This document shows, in pieces, positions 1 to 8,413 of a stretch of 64,000 nucleotides of DNA (the first letter of the stretch is position 1; the number at the start of each line of letters is the position of its first letter). Location: contig NZ_SMSK01000001.1 of the NCBI RefSeq assembly GCF_004354985.1, forward strand, positions 868,001-932,000, given 5' to 3'. The notes under the pieces are model-generated. The model was not told the DNA's origin and did not search any database. It worked only from the letters and a program-made list of their open reading frames with translations. Made by a program: the position numbers and the translations under genes. The DNA comes from Segetibacter sp. 3557_3 (GTDB lineage: Bacteria > Bacteroidota > Bacteroidia > Chitinophagales > Chitinophagaceae).

Positions 1-1
1 G

Positions 2-496
2 GGATCTTCTAATCGCGGACAACAAAGTGATATTTGGTGGATCAGATTTCGTTTAGGCGAAGTTCTACTTAATGCAGGTGAAGCTGCGTTTGAATTAGGC
101 CGAACTGGAGAAGCGTTAGGCTACATTAATAAGGTAAGGGAAAGAGCTGGTTTCACCACTGGTCTGACTACCTTAACTATTGATAGAATTCGTAATGAAC
201 GTAGGGTGGAACTAGCTTTCGAAGACCACCGCGTTTGGGATTTGATAAGATGGAGAATTGCGCATATTCTCTGGAATGGTAACACAGCAAACCCAGATGC
301 AAATCTTTTCGCCTTATATCCTTATCGCGTTATCCGTCCTGGCGATCCCGCACGCCATGATAAATATGTTTTCGATAAAATAGTAGCTCCAAGATTTAGA
401 GCAGCACGTTTTTTCCAGATTAATAATTACTATTCTTCGATAGCGCAAGGCGTTATAGATGCTAATCCCTTAATTATTCGTAACCCAGGACATTAA
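2..496 (+). CDS. RagB/SusD family nutrient-uptake outer membrane protein, C-terminal part (5' truncated by window)
   Basis: Open frame from the window edge to the stop at 494-496. The visible 164 residues carry the SusD C-terminal pattern: 'RFRLGEVLLNAGEAAFELG', then 'YINKVRERAGF', then 'RNERRVELAFEDHRVWDLIRW'. SusD proteins are surface lipoproteins that bind glycans and hand them to the SusC TonB-dependent channel; the N-terminal lipobox and most of the glycan-binding face lie outside the window. The DUF3823 lipoprotein gene starts 5 bp downstream, an arrangement common in polysaccharide-utilisation loci, so the matching susC should lie to the left. The glycan is not readable from this fragment; the neighbouring arabinose-type hydrolases are the best hint. 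Confidence 0.93.
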   Translation, partial: GSSNRGQQSDIWWIRFRLGEVLLNAGEAAFELGRTGEALGYINKVRERAGFTTGLTTLTIDRIRNERRVELAFEDHRVWDLIRWRIAHILWNGNTANPDANLFALYPYRVIRPGDPARHDKYVFDKIVAPRFRAARFFQINNYYSSIAQGVIDANPLIIRNPGH

Positions 497-501
497 AATA
501 T

Positions 502-1242
502 ATGAAAAAGAAATTTGTATACTTAACTGCAAGTGTAGTACTCACGTTCTTGTTTCTTGGGTGCAAAAAAGACAACTTCAAGGCACCTGAGTCAACTATA
601 ACCGGAAGGATCGTTTACCAGGGTCAGCCGATTGGTGTTCGTTCGAATGGTGTTCAACTTGAACTATGGCAGTATGGCTACCAGCTGTTCAACAAAGTGC
701 CGGTTTATATTGCACAGGACGGAACATTTTCCATCAAAATATTCGATGGAAGTTACAAGCTAACCAGGCTTCGGACTAATGGGCCCTGGCAGGACCAAAC
801 GGATAGTATCGATATACAATTAAACGGTTCTGCAAACATTGATGTGCCGGTAACTCCATACTATACTGTTGGCGACGATACCTATGCCTTTAATAAAGCA
901 GATTCGACTATTTCCGGCACCTTCAAAATCAACCAGGTGCTCACAACCCGGGCAATCGAAAGGATCTCATTTCACGTTTCTACAACCAACATCGTTGATC
1001 TGACAAATCAAATTGCTTTTGCTTCGATAGATGTTGCTCCTCCCGCGAATGCCTTAACAGCACCTGTCACCTTAAACCTCGATATCCGGCCAAGAATGTA
1101 TACCGCTCCAAACCAGGCACAAGCAAAATTATTGTTGGAAGATATACTTAGAAAAAAGTATGCTTTTGTGCGTTTTGGCGTGAAACCGGTTGGTGTAGCC
1201 GAAAGGATTTATACCACTGTGAAGCGGATTGAGTTGCCTTAA
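502..1242 (+). CDS. DUF3823 domain-containing lipoprotein
   Basis: 246 residues. The N-terminus is a lipoprotein signal with lipobox 'FLFLGC' (Cys21), followed by a 'TITGRIVYQGQPIGVRSNGVQLELWQYG' domain of the DUF3823 type, a beta-sandwich resembling regulatory or transthyretin-like domains. Known homologues are encoded directly after susD genes and are thought to be surface glycan-binding lipoproteins; binding here is inferred from context only. It starts 5 bp after the susD stop, so the two are almost certainly co-transcribed, and a strong intrinsic terminator follows at 1266-1317. Nothing in it looks damaged. Confidence 0.88.
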   Translation: MKKKFVYLTASVVLTFLFLGCKKDNFKAPESTITGRIVYQGQPIGVRSNGVQLELWQYGYQLFNKVPVYIAQDGTFSIKIFDGSYKLTRLRTNGPWQDQTDSIDIQLNGSANIDVPVTPYYTVGDDTYAFNKADSTISGTFKINQVLTTRAIERISFHVSTTNIVDLTNQIAFASIDVAPPANALTAPVTLNLDIRPRMYTAPNQAQAKLLLEDILRKKYAFVRFGVKPVGVAERIYTTVKRIELP

Positions 1243-1265
1243 CTGGTACATATAACAAGAATCGG

Positions 1266-1317
1266 AACAGCTATAATTACACTGCAAGCACGATGGTGTA
1301 ATCATAGCTGTTTTTTT
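1266..1317 (+). terminator. intrinsic terminator after susD-DUF3823
   Basis: A 17-bp stem (AACAGCTATAATTACAC at 1266-1282 against 1296-1312, one mismatch) is followed by a run of seven T's at 1311-1317. It lies 24 bp after the DUF3823 stop codon and closes the SusD operon. Confidence 0.85.
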
Positions 1318-1380
1318 ATTCTCCTGGTCAAGTTTTTAATGTAATTGCTATTGGTGATTAAACTTCCGTATTTCTTATCA

Positions 1381-1690
1381 GCTCAAAACTTTAAGCGCGG
1401 AGATGCTGTAAGCTTATCAGCATGGATGGACAAAACCAGGTTCCAAAGCAAACAACTAAAGGTGATGCGCCAGTAACCCTTGCGATCAGTAATTAAAAGT
1501 TATGGTCACCGGAAAATCCTTTTCTGTCTGAGCTTAAAGTAGCAGTTCTGGGCAATGGTAAAGTGGTTATGGAGGTCTCCAGTTACTTGGGGACGGGCAA
1601 AATTTACATGCAACCAGATGCAAATCGTAGCCACTACAAAGTTTATACGAAGCTAGTTAGGAGGTTAATTGAGAGAAAGAGAACATTGCC
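1381..1690 (+). pseudogene. decayed fragment of a glycoside hydrolase family 2 gene
   Basis: Read in two frames, this DNA encodes pieces that align with residues about 238-320 of the intact GH2 protein at 25430-27265. 'AQNFKRGDAVSLSAWMDK' (frame from 1381) matches 'AKNLQPGDRVRVTALDGQ'. After a frame change, 'KLWSPENPFLSELK' and 'NGKVVMEVSSY...GKIYMQPDAN' match 'KLWAPENPFLYDLL' and 'NGKTVDEVKSY...KISMKPDAN'. An in-frame TAA at 1494-1496 lies just before the second piece. Frameshift, stop and absence of the rest of the gene show a relic, oriented opposite to its intact relative. It suggests that a second GH2 gene once stood beside this susD. Confidence 0.7.
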
Positions 1691-1837
1691 CAGAAAATAA
1701 CGGCCTCGGAACACTTACAAAGCTGACTGAGGGCGTAAAAACGTCTTCTATAAGGGAGTCAGGTTTATTTGAATGTGTTGAGTTGATCAGCCCTTAAGTC
1801 TTTGCTCGGTTTTGAAAAGCCCTGACCATTGGTCGAT

Positions 1838-2040
1838 TTAAACGTAATCATACACCGTCAGATCATATTTGTACAGAACTGGTGTTATTGGTGCCCAACG
1901 TACTTTCAGTGTTTCCACATCGCCGGTTAACCTCCTCCCATGCACTTGATACCAGGAAGGGCTGCTATCTGTTCCTGCCTCCCAGATCTGCAGTTTCATA
2001 AAGAATTGTTTTGTTGACCAGCAGTAAAACTAAACCCAAC
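1838..2040 (-). pseudogene. possible remnant of the C-terminus of a secreted beta-sandwich protein
   Basis: On the minus strand, an ATG at 1999 opens 53 codons ending at a TAA (1838-1840): 'MKLQIWEAGTDSSPSWYQVH' onward to 'YDLTVYDYV'. Directly upstream, in another frame, lies 'VGFSFTAGQQNNSL' followed by a stop. The join reads like a continuous carbohydrate-binding-type beta-sandwich broken by a frameshift. No family is assigned with certainty. A repeat core follows at 2040-2115. It could also be a chance ORF, although the composition looks protein-like. Confidence 0.35.
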
Positions 2041-2120
2041 ATCGTTGCCCGCCCGGCTGCGCCAGTCGGACGCCTGCCCGGATGAACCGTTTCGGACGGG
2101 GGTGTCACTCACTTCAACTT
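2040..2120. repeat. GC-rich core of the dispersed palindromic element (family i)
   Basis: Contains GCCCGGATGAACC...TTCGGACGGG followed by GTGTCACTCACTT. This is the reverse-complement form of the core present at 3995-4050, 42840-42935 and 62175-62245. The terminal repeats of the full element are not recognisable here. Confidence 0.6.
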
Positions 2121-2194
2121 ATAGGGTTCTATTCAGCTTTTTCCAACCGCTATCGAATTCTTAGACGCTGGTTAAGCACCCCATTTCAATAAGG

Positions 2195-3832
2195 CTATTG
2201 TTTTTCAATCATAGGCCAGCCATTGCTCCAGGTCATTTTCATGATCCCTAGTTTAGAGCCTTCTACTACATACTTGTGATATACAAGATAATCTACGCCA
2301 TCAAAGGTGTAAGCCGAATTGTGTCCCAGGGCATATACCACTATAGGCTCTTTAGTGTCGCCTCCAAGAACAAGCGTACCACCTCCTTTCGCCATATCCA
2401 CCCCGTCTTTATCCAGGTAAGGACCGGCAACTTTTTCAGAGCGGCCTACCCTAATGTTGTAATCGCTTCTGATGCCCTGGCAGCATCTGTCCCACGACAC
2501 AAACAAATAGTAATAGTTTTCTTTTTTAAAAATGAAAGGACCTTCTATGGCAGTGGAGCCTCCAGATCGGCTTGCGATAGTTGACCAGGTCTCAGGTTTC
2601 GCGATGGTCTTGAAATCCTTTTTGAGTTTAACCAATTTGATGCCGTTCCAGAACGAGCCGAAGTTAAACCAGGGAGTGCCGGTTTCGTCAAGTATAACGT
2701 TTGGATCAATTGCATTCCATTGGTCGCGGCCGACAATCGATTGTACAACCATGCCCTGGTCTTCCCACTTGTAATCCGGTGAGGAGGGATTAAGGGTTTT
2801 ATTGGTGGTTAAACCAATTGCAGATGAATTTTTCCCGAATGATGAGGCAGAATAATACAGGTAGTATTTGCCATCGTAGTGGTAAACATCCGGCGCCCAG
2901 AAACCAGTGCCGCGAAAGCCCGGTACGGCATCAGGAACCCATGCCGGTGTAGTGGTAAATACGGGTGGCTCTTTTCTCCAGTTGATCAAATCTTTAGATG
3001 ACCAGGTTACAATACCGCCATTGGTGCCAAAAACGTAATAAGTATCACCGTCTTTACCCATCACCGGATCATGGATATCCGGGTTCTTTGTTACTGCGCC
3101 TACAGGCATCGGGTAATTCTCACCAAAACCCCTGTCCTTGGGACGCAGCTTCACAGCGTCGGCAAACGCCTTTTTCTGTGTTGAATTTAGTAAAGCAATA
3201 AATTTCTTTTCACTGGCAGTCCTTAAAGGAGTAAGCTTAGGTGCCAAAGCGGCTACCTGTGCCTGGCGTTCGCCCATGCTCAGGTTTTGGGGGAGTGTGG
3301 CGGTGATTTCGTCTGACAACTTGTATTGATCAACAAGAATAGCCTGAGCTTTTGTCTTCTGCTCGAAAGTGAGATTCAGCGGTTCAAACATCCAGCTGGC
3401 GATCATCTGCTGCGCCCTTATTTCAGGCGTTAAAGGAGTTCGGTTTCCCCCACCCCCGCCTTGTTGTCCACCAGCTTGTCCAAAACCTGTGCCTTGCGGG
3501 CGGGCCTGTACTATGGCAGCGTAAGTAGTTTTCTGTGCATCAGTTAACAAGTCCCGAAATTTTGCCTCACTGGCTTGCATTATAGCATTCCTTCTTGATT
3601 GTAAAGCTTCATTTCCGCCGCCTTGTGCAGAAGCTATGAGGCTATCTAATGACTTATACTCTGCGGTCAGGATTACCAATGCTTTCGCCCGCTGCTCTGA
3701 CGTGAGGTTCACGGCATTTAAAGTCTGTCCATCAAGATAACGCTGAGCTCTTTGTTCCGGTGTTGAAGTTGGCTGAGCAGCTGCAATAAACCACATAGTT
3801 GTAAACAAGCCCAGGAAAAAGAATTTTTTCAT
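2195..3832 (-). CDS. GH43 family arabinanase-like hydrolase with two N-terminal LTxxQ repeat domains
   Basis: 545 residues with a signal peptide ending 'FIAAAQ' (about residue 20). Residues 27-110 and 133-230 are two related helical repeats carrying LTxxQ-like motifs ('LTSEQ', 'LTDAQ', 'LTFEQ'), the pattern of Spy/CpxP-like periplasmic proteins, separated by a Gly/Gln-rich linker (111-130). The GH43 five-bladed propeller spans about 245-545 and has all three expected carboxylates: Asp255 in 'IHDP', Asp376 in 'AIDP', Glu430 in 'IEGP'. The 'GFWAPDVYHYDGKYYLYYS' segment is typical of endo-1,5-alpha-L-arabinanases, so arabinan cleavage is the likely activity; other GH43 activities cannot be excluded. 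It is a single gene, unlinked in strand to the SusD operon. The N-terminal fusion is unusual for GH43. Confidence 0.9.
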   Translation of the reverse strand: MKKFFFLGLFTTMWFIAAAQPTSTPEQRAQRYLDGQTLNAVNLTSEQRAKALVILTAEYKSLDSLIASAQGGGNEALQSRRNAIMQASEAKFRDLLTDAQKTTYAAIVQARPQGTGFGQAGGQQGGGGGNRTPLTPEIRAQQMIASWMFEPLNLTFEQKTKAQAILVDQYKLSDEITATLPQNLSMGERQAQVAALAPKLTPLRTASEKKFIALLNSTQKKAFADAVKLRPKDRGFGENYPMPVGAVTKNPDIHDPVMGKDGDTYYVFGTNGGIVTWSSKDLINWRKEPPVFTTTPAWVPDAVPGFRGTGFWAPDVYHYDGKYYLYYSASSFGKNSSAIGLTTNKTLNPSSPDYKWEDQGMVVQSIVGRDQWNAIDPNVILDETGTPWFNFGSFWNGIKLVKLKKDFKTIAKPETWSTIASRSGGSTAIEGPFIFKKENYYYLFVSWDRCCQGIRSDYNIRVGRSEKVAGPYLDKDGVDMAKGGGTLVLGGDTKEPIVVYALGHNSAYTFDGVDYLVYHKYVVEGSKLGIMKMTWSNGWPMIEKQ

Positions 3833-3937
3833 ATATCAACTTAAATTGTATGAAAGCTCTACACTGGTTTGTTCAATCTCAACCAACCATTGCAGAAAAC
3901 TTCAAGAAGGTGTCCACTAATATCCTACTTTTTTCCA

Positions 3938-4121
3938 ATAGTATACCAATGTCGTTTACTTAAGGTGAGTGGCAGAAATTTGGTGAATAAAGGGATGCGG
4001 TACAAGGGAGTGACACCCGTCCGAACGGGGTTCATCCGGGCGGGCAACGATGGCAAATAGAATTCCCACAGCTGGTCACCAAAGATTTCTCTTAAGTAAA
4101 CGACATTGAAGCATATACTAT
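3938..4121. repeat. MITE-like palindromic element with 18-bp perfect terminal inverted repeats (family i)
   Basis: CAATGTCGTTTACTTAAG at 3947-3964 is exactly repeated, inverted, at 4091-4108. The flanks extend the symmetry imperfectly (ATAGTATA at 3938-3945 against TATACTAT at 4114-4121). The interior is again partly self-complementary (TTGGTGA...TCACCAA) around a core CCCGTCCGAACGGGG...CCGGGCGGG. It has no coding capacity. Related copies are at 12609-12742, 12767-12954, 44060-44353 and 62113-62299, and core-only fragments occur elsewhere. Confidence 0.75.
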
Positions 4122-4178
4122 CGCATTTAGCAAGCCGGAATGTATCCTTTCAAAGCCCGCTGTTTGACATTCGATTTT

Positions 4179-5813
4179 TTATCTTGGACCAGGCGGATTA
4201 GCGGGAGGGTTCGCACTTATAAAATCAAACAGTTTTTTATCGTGATTGTATACAACTTTGCATGCATTATCAAAGATCATAGTTGCCCCTTTTTCAGGAT
4301 TGAAAGGTTCCCACTTAGGTAATCCTTTGCCGTTGGGATTGCCTGTTTTTACAAAATTGATCCAGGCAGAACTGATTTTATCAGCAAGTTCATATGCTTC
4401 CTTTCCCCCGCCTGTAAGTGTGCGCCCCATCGCGATATTATTGAACATAAAAGGTAGTTCCATCCCGTGAGATGCTCCCAAACTTCCGTCATTCACAGGA
4501 GACTGCCATGTAAAAAGATAAATGTATGCCGGTGCGCCTCCCTGTTTACTCTTTGCAGCAGCCTGTTTTATTGCGCCACCCCTAAATTGGCTATCAAAAG
4601 TTAAGATATGCTGTGGTTGATTATCGTTGGGATAAGCTTCTTTATATAATGCAATGTATTGATCAACCTTTTCCGTGCTGTAGCGCCTTGTTAGATTCGC
4701 TTTTACCTGTTCTATGGTCTGCGGGGTAATAATAGCGCGATTGTTATAGGTAAACTCGTTCAGATTTGTGCCAATGAGCATAGCAACATTTTTCGAGAAG
4801 TCAGCAGGAGCAGGATCAAATGGACTTTGCACAATGTATTTACCATCGACAGTTGGACTAAAACCACCCCTTATAGTACTACCAGCCGTTCTAAGTGTAT
4901 TTGAAGCTGTCTGCCCTGCTGAAACAAGTTGCTGGTAGGTAACCTGACTTAAAGTATCTGTGTTTTGCGGAGTAGCACCAAGTGCTGCAGCAAATGCCAT
5001 CCCATACGCTTTAGAATCTTCACCTTTGCCAAGCGTGAGGGTAGAACCACTCTGCACGATGGCTCTCTGAAACAAGCCCGTAGCCGAAGGCATAGCCATC
5101 AAAGTGGAAACCTTGCCTCCTCCACCCGACTGTCCATCGATTGTCACGGAATTAGGGTCACCTCCAAAATTTTCAACATTGTCCCGAACCCATTGCAGGG
5201 CAGCAACCAAATCCTGCTGACCAAGATTAACAGATTCCGAATATTTACCGCCAAGACCCCTTAAATCAGCATAGCCTAAAACATTGAGCCGGTGATTGAC
5301 AGTTACAACTACGATATCTCCCTTATGAGCCAAAGACCGCCCATCAAAAAAAGGCAGTTGGTTAGCGGATCCACTCGCATAGCCCCCACCGTGAATCCAT
5401 ACCCATACCGGTCTTTTCTTTCCATCGTTTATGCCCCGTGACCAAACATTAAGCACAAAGCAATTCTTTTCATCCTGGGGCTCTTTGTTAAACTGAAATC
5501 CAAAGTTATAGTCGCCTTGTCCACCCCAATTTAGCAAGGAGCTTTGCACTGCCTGCGGGCCGTATATGGTTGTTTGCCGAACATCTTCCCACTTGTCAGG
5601 TGCCTGAGGAGGCATAAATCTTTCCGCTTTTGCATATGGAATTCCCTTAAAAGCATAGATACCGTCGTCGATGTATCCACGAACCTTACCATACTTAGTA
5701 GAAACCACTGCAATATCCTTCCCGGTTAGAATGGGACCTGGTTTTTGCCGGGAATAACCGGCAGTAGTCATCAACAGGAATAATGTTAGCGTAAAAAAGC
5801 ATTGTTTTTTCAT
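4179..5813 (-). CDS. type-B carboxylesterase (secreted, alpha/beta hydrolase)
   Basis: 544 residues, with a signal peptide over about residues 1-21 ('FTLTLFLLMTTAGYS'). The carboxylesterase/para-nitrobenzyl-esterase fold is shown by 'VWIHGGGYASGSA' (oxyanion hole, about 138-149), 'FGGDPNSVTIDGQSGGGGKV' with nucleophile Ser229, 'GTNLNEF' with Glu353, and 'GASHGMELPFMF' with His449, so the triad is complete. Homologues hydrolyse esters; next to pectin and arabinan hydrolases a role in removing acetyl or feruloyl groups is plausible but not shown. Upstream lies 559 bp of non-coding repeat-bearing DNA. Confidence 0.9.
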   Translation of the reverse strand: MKKQCFFTLTLFLLMTTAGYSRQKPGPILTGKDIAVVSTKYGKVRGYIDDGIYAFKGIPYAKAERFMPPQAPDKWEDVRQTTIYGPQAVQSSLLNWGGQGDYNFGFQFNKEPQDEKNCFVLNVWSRGINDGKKRPVWVWIHGGGYASGSANQLPFFDGRSLAHKGDIVVVTVNHRLNVLGYADLRGLGGKYSESVNLGQQDLVAALQWVRDNVENFGGDPNSVTIDGQSGGGGKVSTLMAMPSATGLFQRAIVQSGSTLTLGKGEDSKAYGMAFAAALGATPQNTDTLSQVTYQQLVSAGQTASNTLRTAGSTIRGGFSPTVDGKYIVQSPFDPAPADFSKNVAMLIGTNLNEFTYNNRAIITPQTIEQVKANLTRRYSTEKVDQYIALYKEAYPNDNQPQHILTFDSQFRGGAIKQAAAKSKQGGAPAYIYLFTWQSPVNDGSLGASHGMELPFMFNNIAMGRTLTGGGKEAYELADKISSAWINFVKTGNPNGKGLPKWEPFNPEKGATMIFDNACKVVYNHDKKLFDFISANPPANPPGPR

Positions 5814-6372
5814 AATGGCGGTTTATATGTTTGCTGGATAGGTTGATCTTAGAAGCTGTAGAAATTTGAAAACCCCTTTAAATATAGCCCTGAGTCGCCC
5901 ATAGGTTTGCTGACAAAGTGATCACCCCTTAAGCGCGACGATGATGTTATGAAAACCGGTGCTGGTATTACAAAAAACATACAATATTCGTAGTCACCAA
6001 TCTTTCCTGTCCAACCACTAACGAGGGCCAAGCTTCGCTATTTTCGAACAGATCTTGGTACAATCCTCGCTCCTATTAGCGGCCAATTATCTTTATCACA
6101 ATCAAGTGTTTTGATCCTGATTTTGCGCTATCACAAAGCAGTTCTTGTACATTTTGTTAATGAAAACTAATAAATTATTATTCAATGTCATCCTTGTAGA
6201 GAAGATGGTAACGGACAGTTGTTTCTCATGACGTCATTGTTGTAGCCAGTGTGGAGCGTTAAATCGGCATCACTCACGTGACAGCAAATTCCGAAGCAAC
6301 GGCAAAGAGCTTTCAGTAAACGACATTGCATTATTTCCGGTCGTAACTTGTCGTTTGCAGCTTTCATAACCG
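5814..6372. other. non-coding gap with degraded repeats
   Basis: No credible gene. Positions 5886-6050 resemble 7783-7925 (shared CCTGAGTC and TTCGCTATTT blocks), suggesting an old dispersed repeat. At 6315-6329 the block CAGTAAACGACATTG matches the right end of the palindromic element family, but a convincing left end is not visible. Confidence 0.45.
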
Positions 6373-7703
6373 CTATTTAATTAGCTGATACGCTTTGCTC
6401 AGGAACAAAGGATAAAGTGCTTCGCGGCGCGGCATATTCAAATAAAATAAGGCTATCATATTGTTTTCCGGATCAATAATATATTCGGTCCCGTACAACC
6501 CACCCCAGGCGAATGCGGTATTCGACACAGCAGGAACAGGTTTTTTCTGCTCATTATACAATTCAAATCCAAGACCGAATTGAAAACCCTTACCACCGGA
6601 ATTTACTTCCGGTAAGCGATTCACTTTTGTCATCATATCAATAGTCCGGGTTTTAGAATTCTGCGTCCGTTGAATGTTCCCCTGTTAAGCAACATCTGGC
6701 AGAATTTGGCATAGTCTTCAATCGGCCCATTCAGTCCTATTGCGCCTTCTGCATAGGTTTGATCTTTACTGATAGTGCCTTCGCTGAAATTATTCGGCGC
6801 GGCCTCAAGCTTTCCATCAGCGTAATTATATGCCTTCACAAAACGACTGAGTGCGGCCGGTTCAAAATACCAATCCGTATTGTTCATGCCAAGAGGTTGC
6901 AGTATTGTTTCTTTCACATACTGGCGTAACGACTTGCCCGAAATACGCTCAACCATATACGCCAGCATGTTAGTACTGATATGGTAGTTCCATTCGCTGC
7001 CGGGATCGAAACCTAGCGGATACTTTGCCAAAGCATGCATATCATCTTTCAAGTACCGTGCATTGCCTGCACCGCCTGTGCGCTGACCCATGCCTCTCCT
7101 TGTAGAAGTGTCTCCATTAGCTCTGCGGATTGAATCAGCTTTCTGCGTCTCAGCACGGCGAATTCTGCCTACAAGTCCCGCGTTCAATCCCGAAGAATGC
7201 GACATCAGGTGTATAAAGGTCATGGGTGTAGCTACCGGGCGGGATTCATACGTTCCATCGTTATGAACAGCCGTAACCACTTGATCAGAAATTTCAGGGA
7301 AGTATTTTGAAACCGGATCATCAATCTTAACCAGGCCTTTTTCAACAAGTGTCATAAAAGCAACAGTAGTAACTGCTTTTGTTTGCGAGAATAAGATATA
7401 ATAATCCTCCGGAGTTGCGGGGATACCTTTCTCCACATCCTTCCAGCCAAAAGCCTTTTTGTAAACAACATCGCCGCCCTTTGCTACAAAGGCGGTAACA
7501 TTTGCCACCTTCTTTTGGTCTACAAACGACTGGAGTAAAGAGTCGATGGCTGCAATTTTTTCAGCACTGGTCCCGGCTTTTTTCAAATCAGCTTTGGAAC
7601 TGAATTGCTTTGGAACATTGGCTGCGGATGTTTGTTGTGCGTGGCATTCAGCGTTAAGGGCTGTAGCAATAATAAGGGCTACACTAAAGCAGATCTCTTT
7701 CAT
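6373..7703 (-). pseudogene. serine beta-lactamase-like hydrolase (S12/class C family), frameshifted
   Basis: Two overlapping frames form one protein. Bases 7703-6633 encode a signal peptide, 'LFSQTK' (the SxxK nucleophile motif, Ser106/Lys109) and 'WNYHISTNMLAYMVERISG' (Tyr-containing second motif). The frame is lost after 'NGRRILKP'. Bases 6636-6373 continue in the next frame with 'MMTKVNRLPEVNSGGKG' and 'FAWGGLYGTEYIIDP', the usual C-terminal block. A single missing base near 6645-6655 explains the break. Intact homologues are esterases or peptidase-like enzymes, not necessarily beta-lactamases. All motifs are preserved, so this is either a recent inactivation or a sequencing error. Confidence 0.8.
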
Positions 7704-8220
7704 TTGTTAAGTTGTCTTAGTTGTCGAATGTAAAACTTCTTTTAGAAGTGGCTCGGTTCAAAAGACAGCTTCACAATAAAGCCTGAGTCCTTTCATTGTA
7801 TGCTGACGAAGCGATTATTTCGGAAGTAATGTTTTTAAATGACCGCAATGAAACAAAGCTTCGTGAGACCACAACCACAATATATTGGTGCCACTTCGCT
7901 TCGCTATTTGCGCGGAAACGACGACGCAATGAAAGTCTTTTGCTGTTACCATAAAGATACACTTGAACAGCTTCTAAGAAAATCTATTAGTGCTTAACTG
8001 TCCCTGCTTAAGATACTGCGCTAAGCATTTTTCATTCCGGGGTTGGTAACCGAAAGTCGAATGGTTGATTGTTTATTGTTAACTCAATCCATCGGATCGT
8101 TGTAGAAACACCTTTACCATTTCCCGGGTCGTCTGACGAACCGAATATGGGAAAGCAAACGACTTTCGCTTGTATATTAGATGAAGGTGACCACACCTGC
8201 GGCAGGCGACGAAACGAGCA
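7704..8220. other. non-coding gap between hydrolase pseudogene and tRNA-Val
   Basis: No gene is supported. Bases 7783-7925 resemble 5886-6050. The short ORFs here overlap on both strands and lack family features. Confidence 0.4.
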
Positions 8221-8247
8221 CAAAAAAACCCACACAAGGTGGGCTTT
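8221..8247 (-). terminator. intrinsic terminator of tRNA-Val
   Basis: On the minus strand, directly after the tRNA 3' end, AGCCCAC-CTTGT-GTGGGT is followed by a run of T's (the A run at 8222-8228 on the plus strand). Confidence 0.7.
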
Positions 8248-8248
8248 G

Positions 8249-8323
8249 TGGATCGTACTGGACTCGAACCAGTGACCCCTACTCTGTCAAAGTAATGCTC
8301 TAAACCAACTGAGCTAACGATCC
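8249..8323 (-). tRNA. tRNA-Val (GAC anticodon)
   Basis: A full cloverleaf can be drawn on the minus strand: acceptor GGATCGT/ACGATCC, D arm GCTC...GAGC, anticodon loop TTGACAG between TTACT and AGTAG (anticodon GAC), T arm ACTGG-TTCGAGT-CCAGT, discriminator A. The CCA end is not encoded. It is followed by its own terminator and preceded by a good promoter, so it is a single-gene unit. Confidence 0.93.
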
Positions 8324-8332
8324 GCGAGGTGC

Positions 8333-8364
8333 CAAATGTAGGCATTAATCCATTTACCCAGAAA
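8333..8364 (-). promoter_or_regulatory. Bacteroidota-type promoter of tRNA-Val
   Basis: The minus strand reads TTTC (8364-8361), 20 bp, then TACATTTG (8340-8333), a perfect TAnnTTTG -7 element with a three-of-four -33 element. It ends 9 bp before the tRNA 5' end, so transcription would start at or just before the mature tRNA. Confidence 0.6.
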
Positions 8365-8413
8365 CAGATTTACGCTGGTGCACTGTTTTAAAAGCAACTA
8401 GTAACACCAACAA

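Noticed and set aside
3938-4121. Insertion sequence with its own transposase
   Set aside because: The element is under 200 bp and encodes nothing; no transposase is found in any frame of the window.
8079-8345. Minus-strand ORF of 88 codons
   Set aside because: It runs through the tRNA-Val gene and its terminator.
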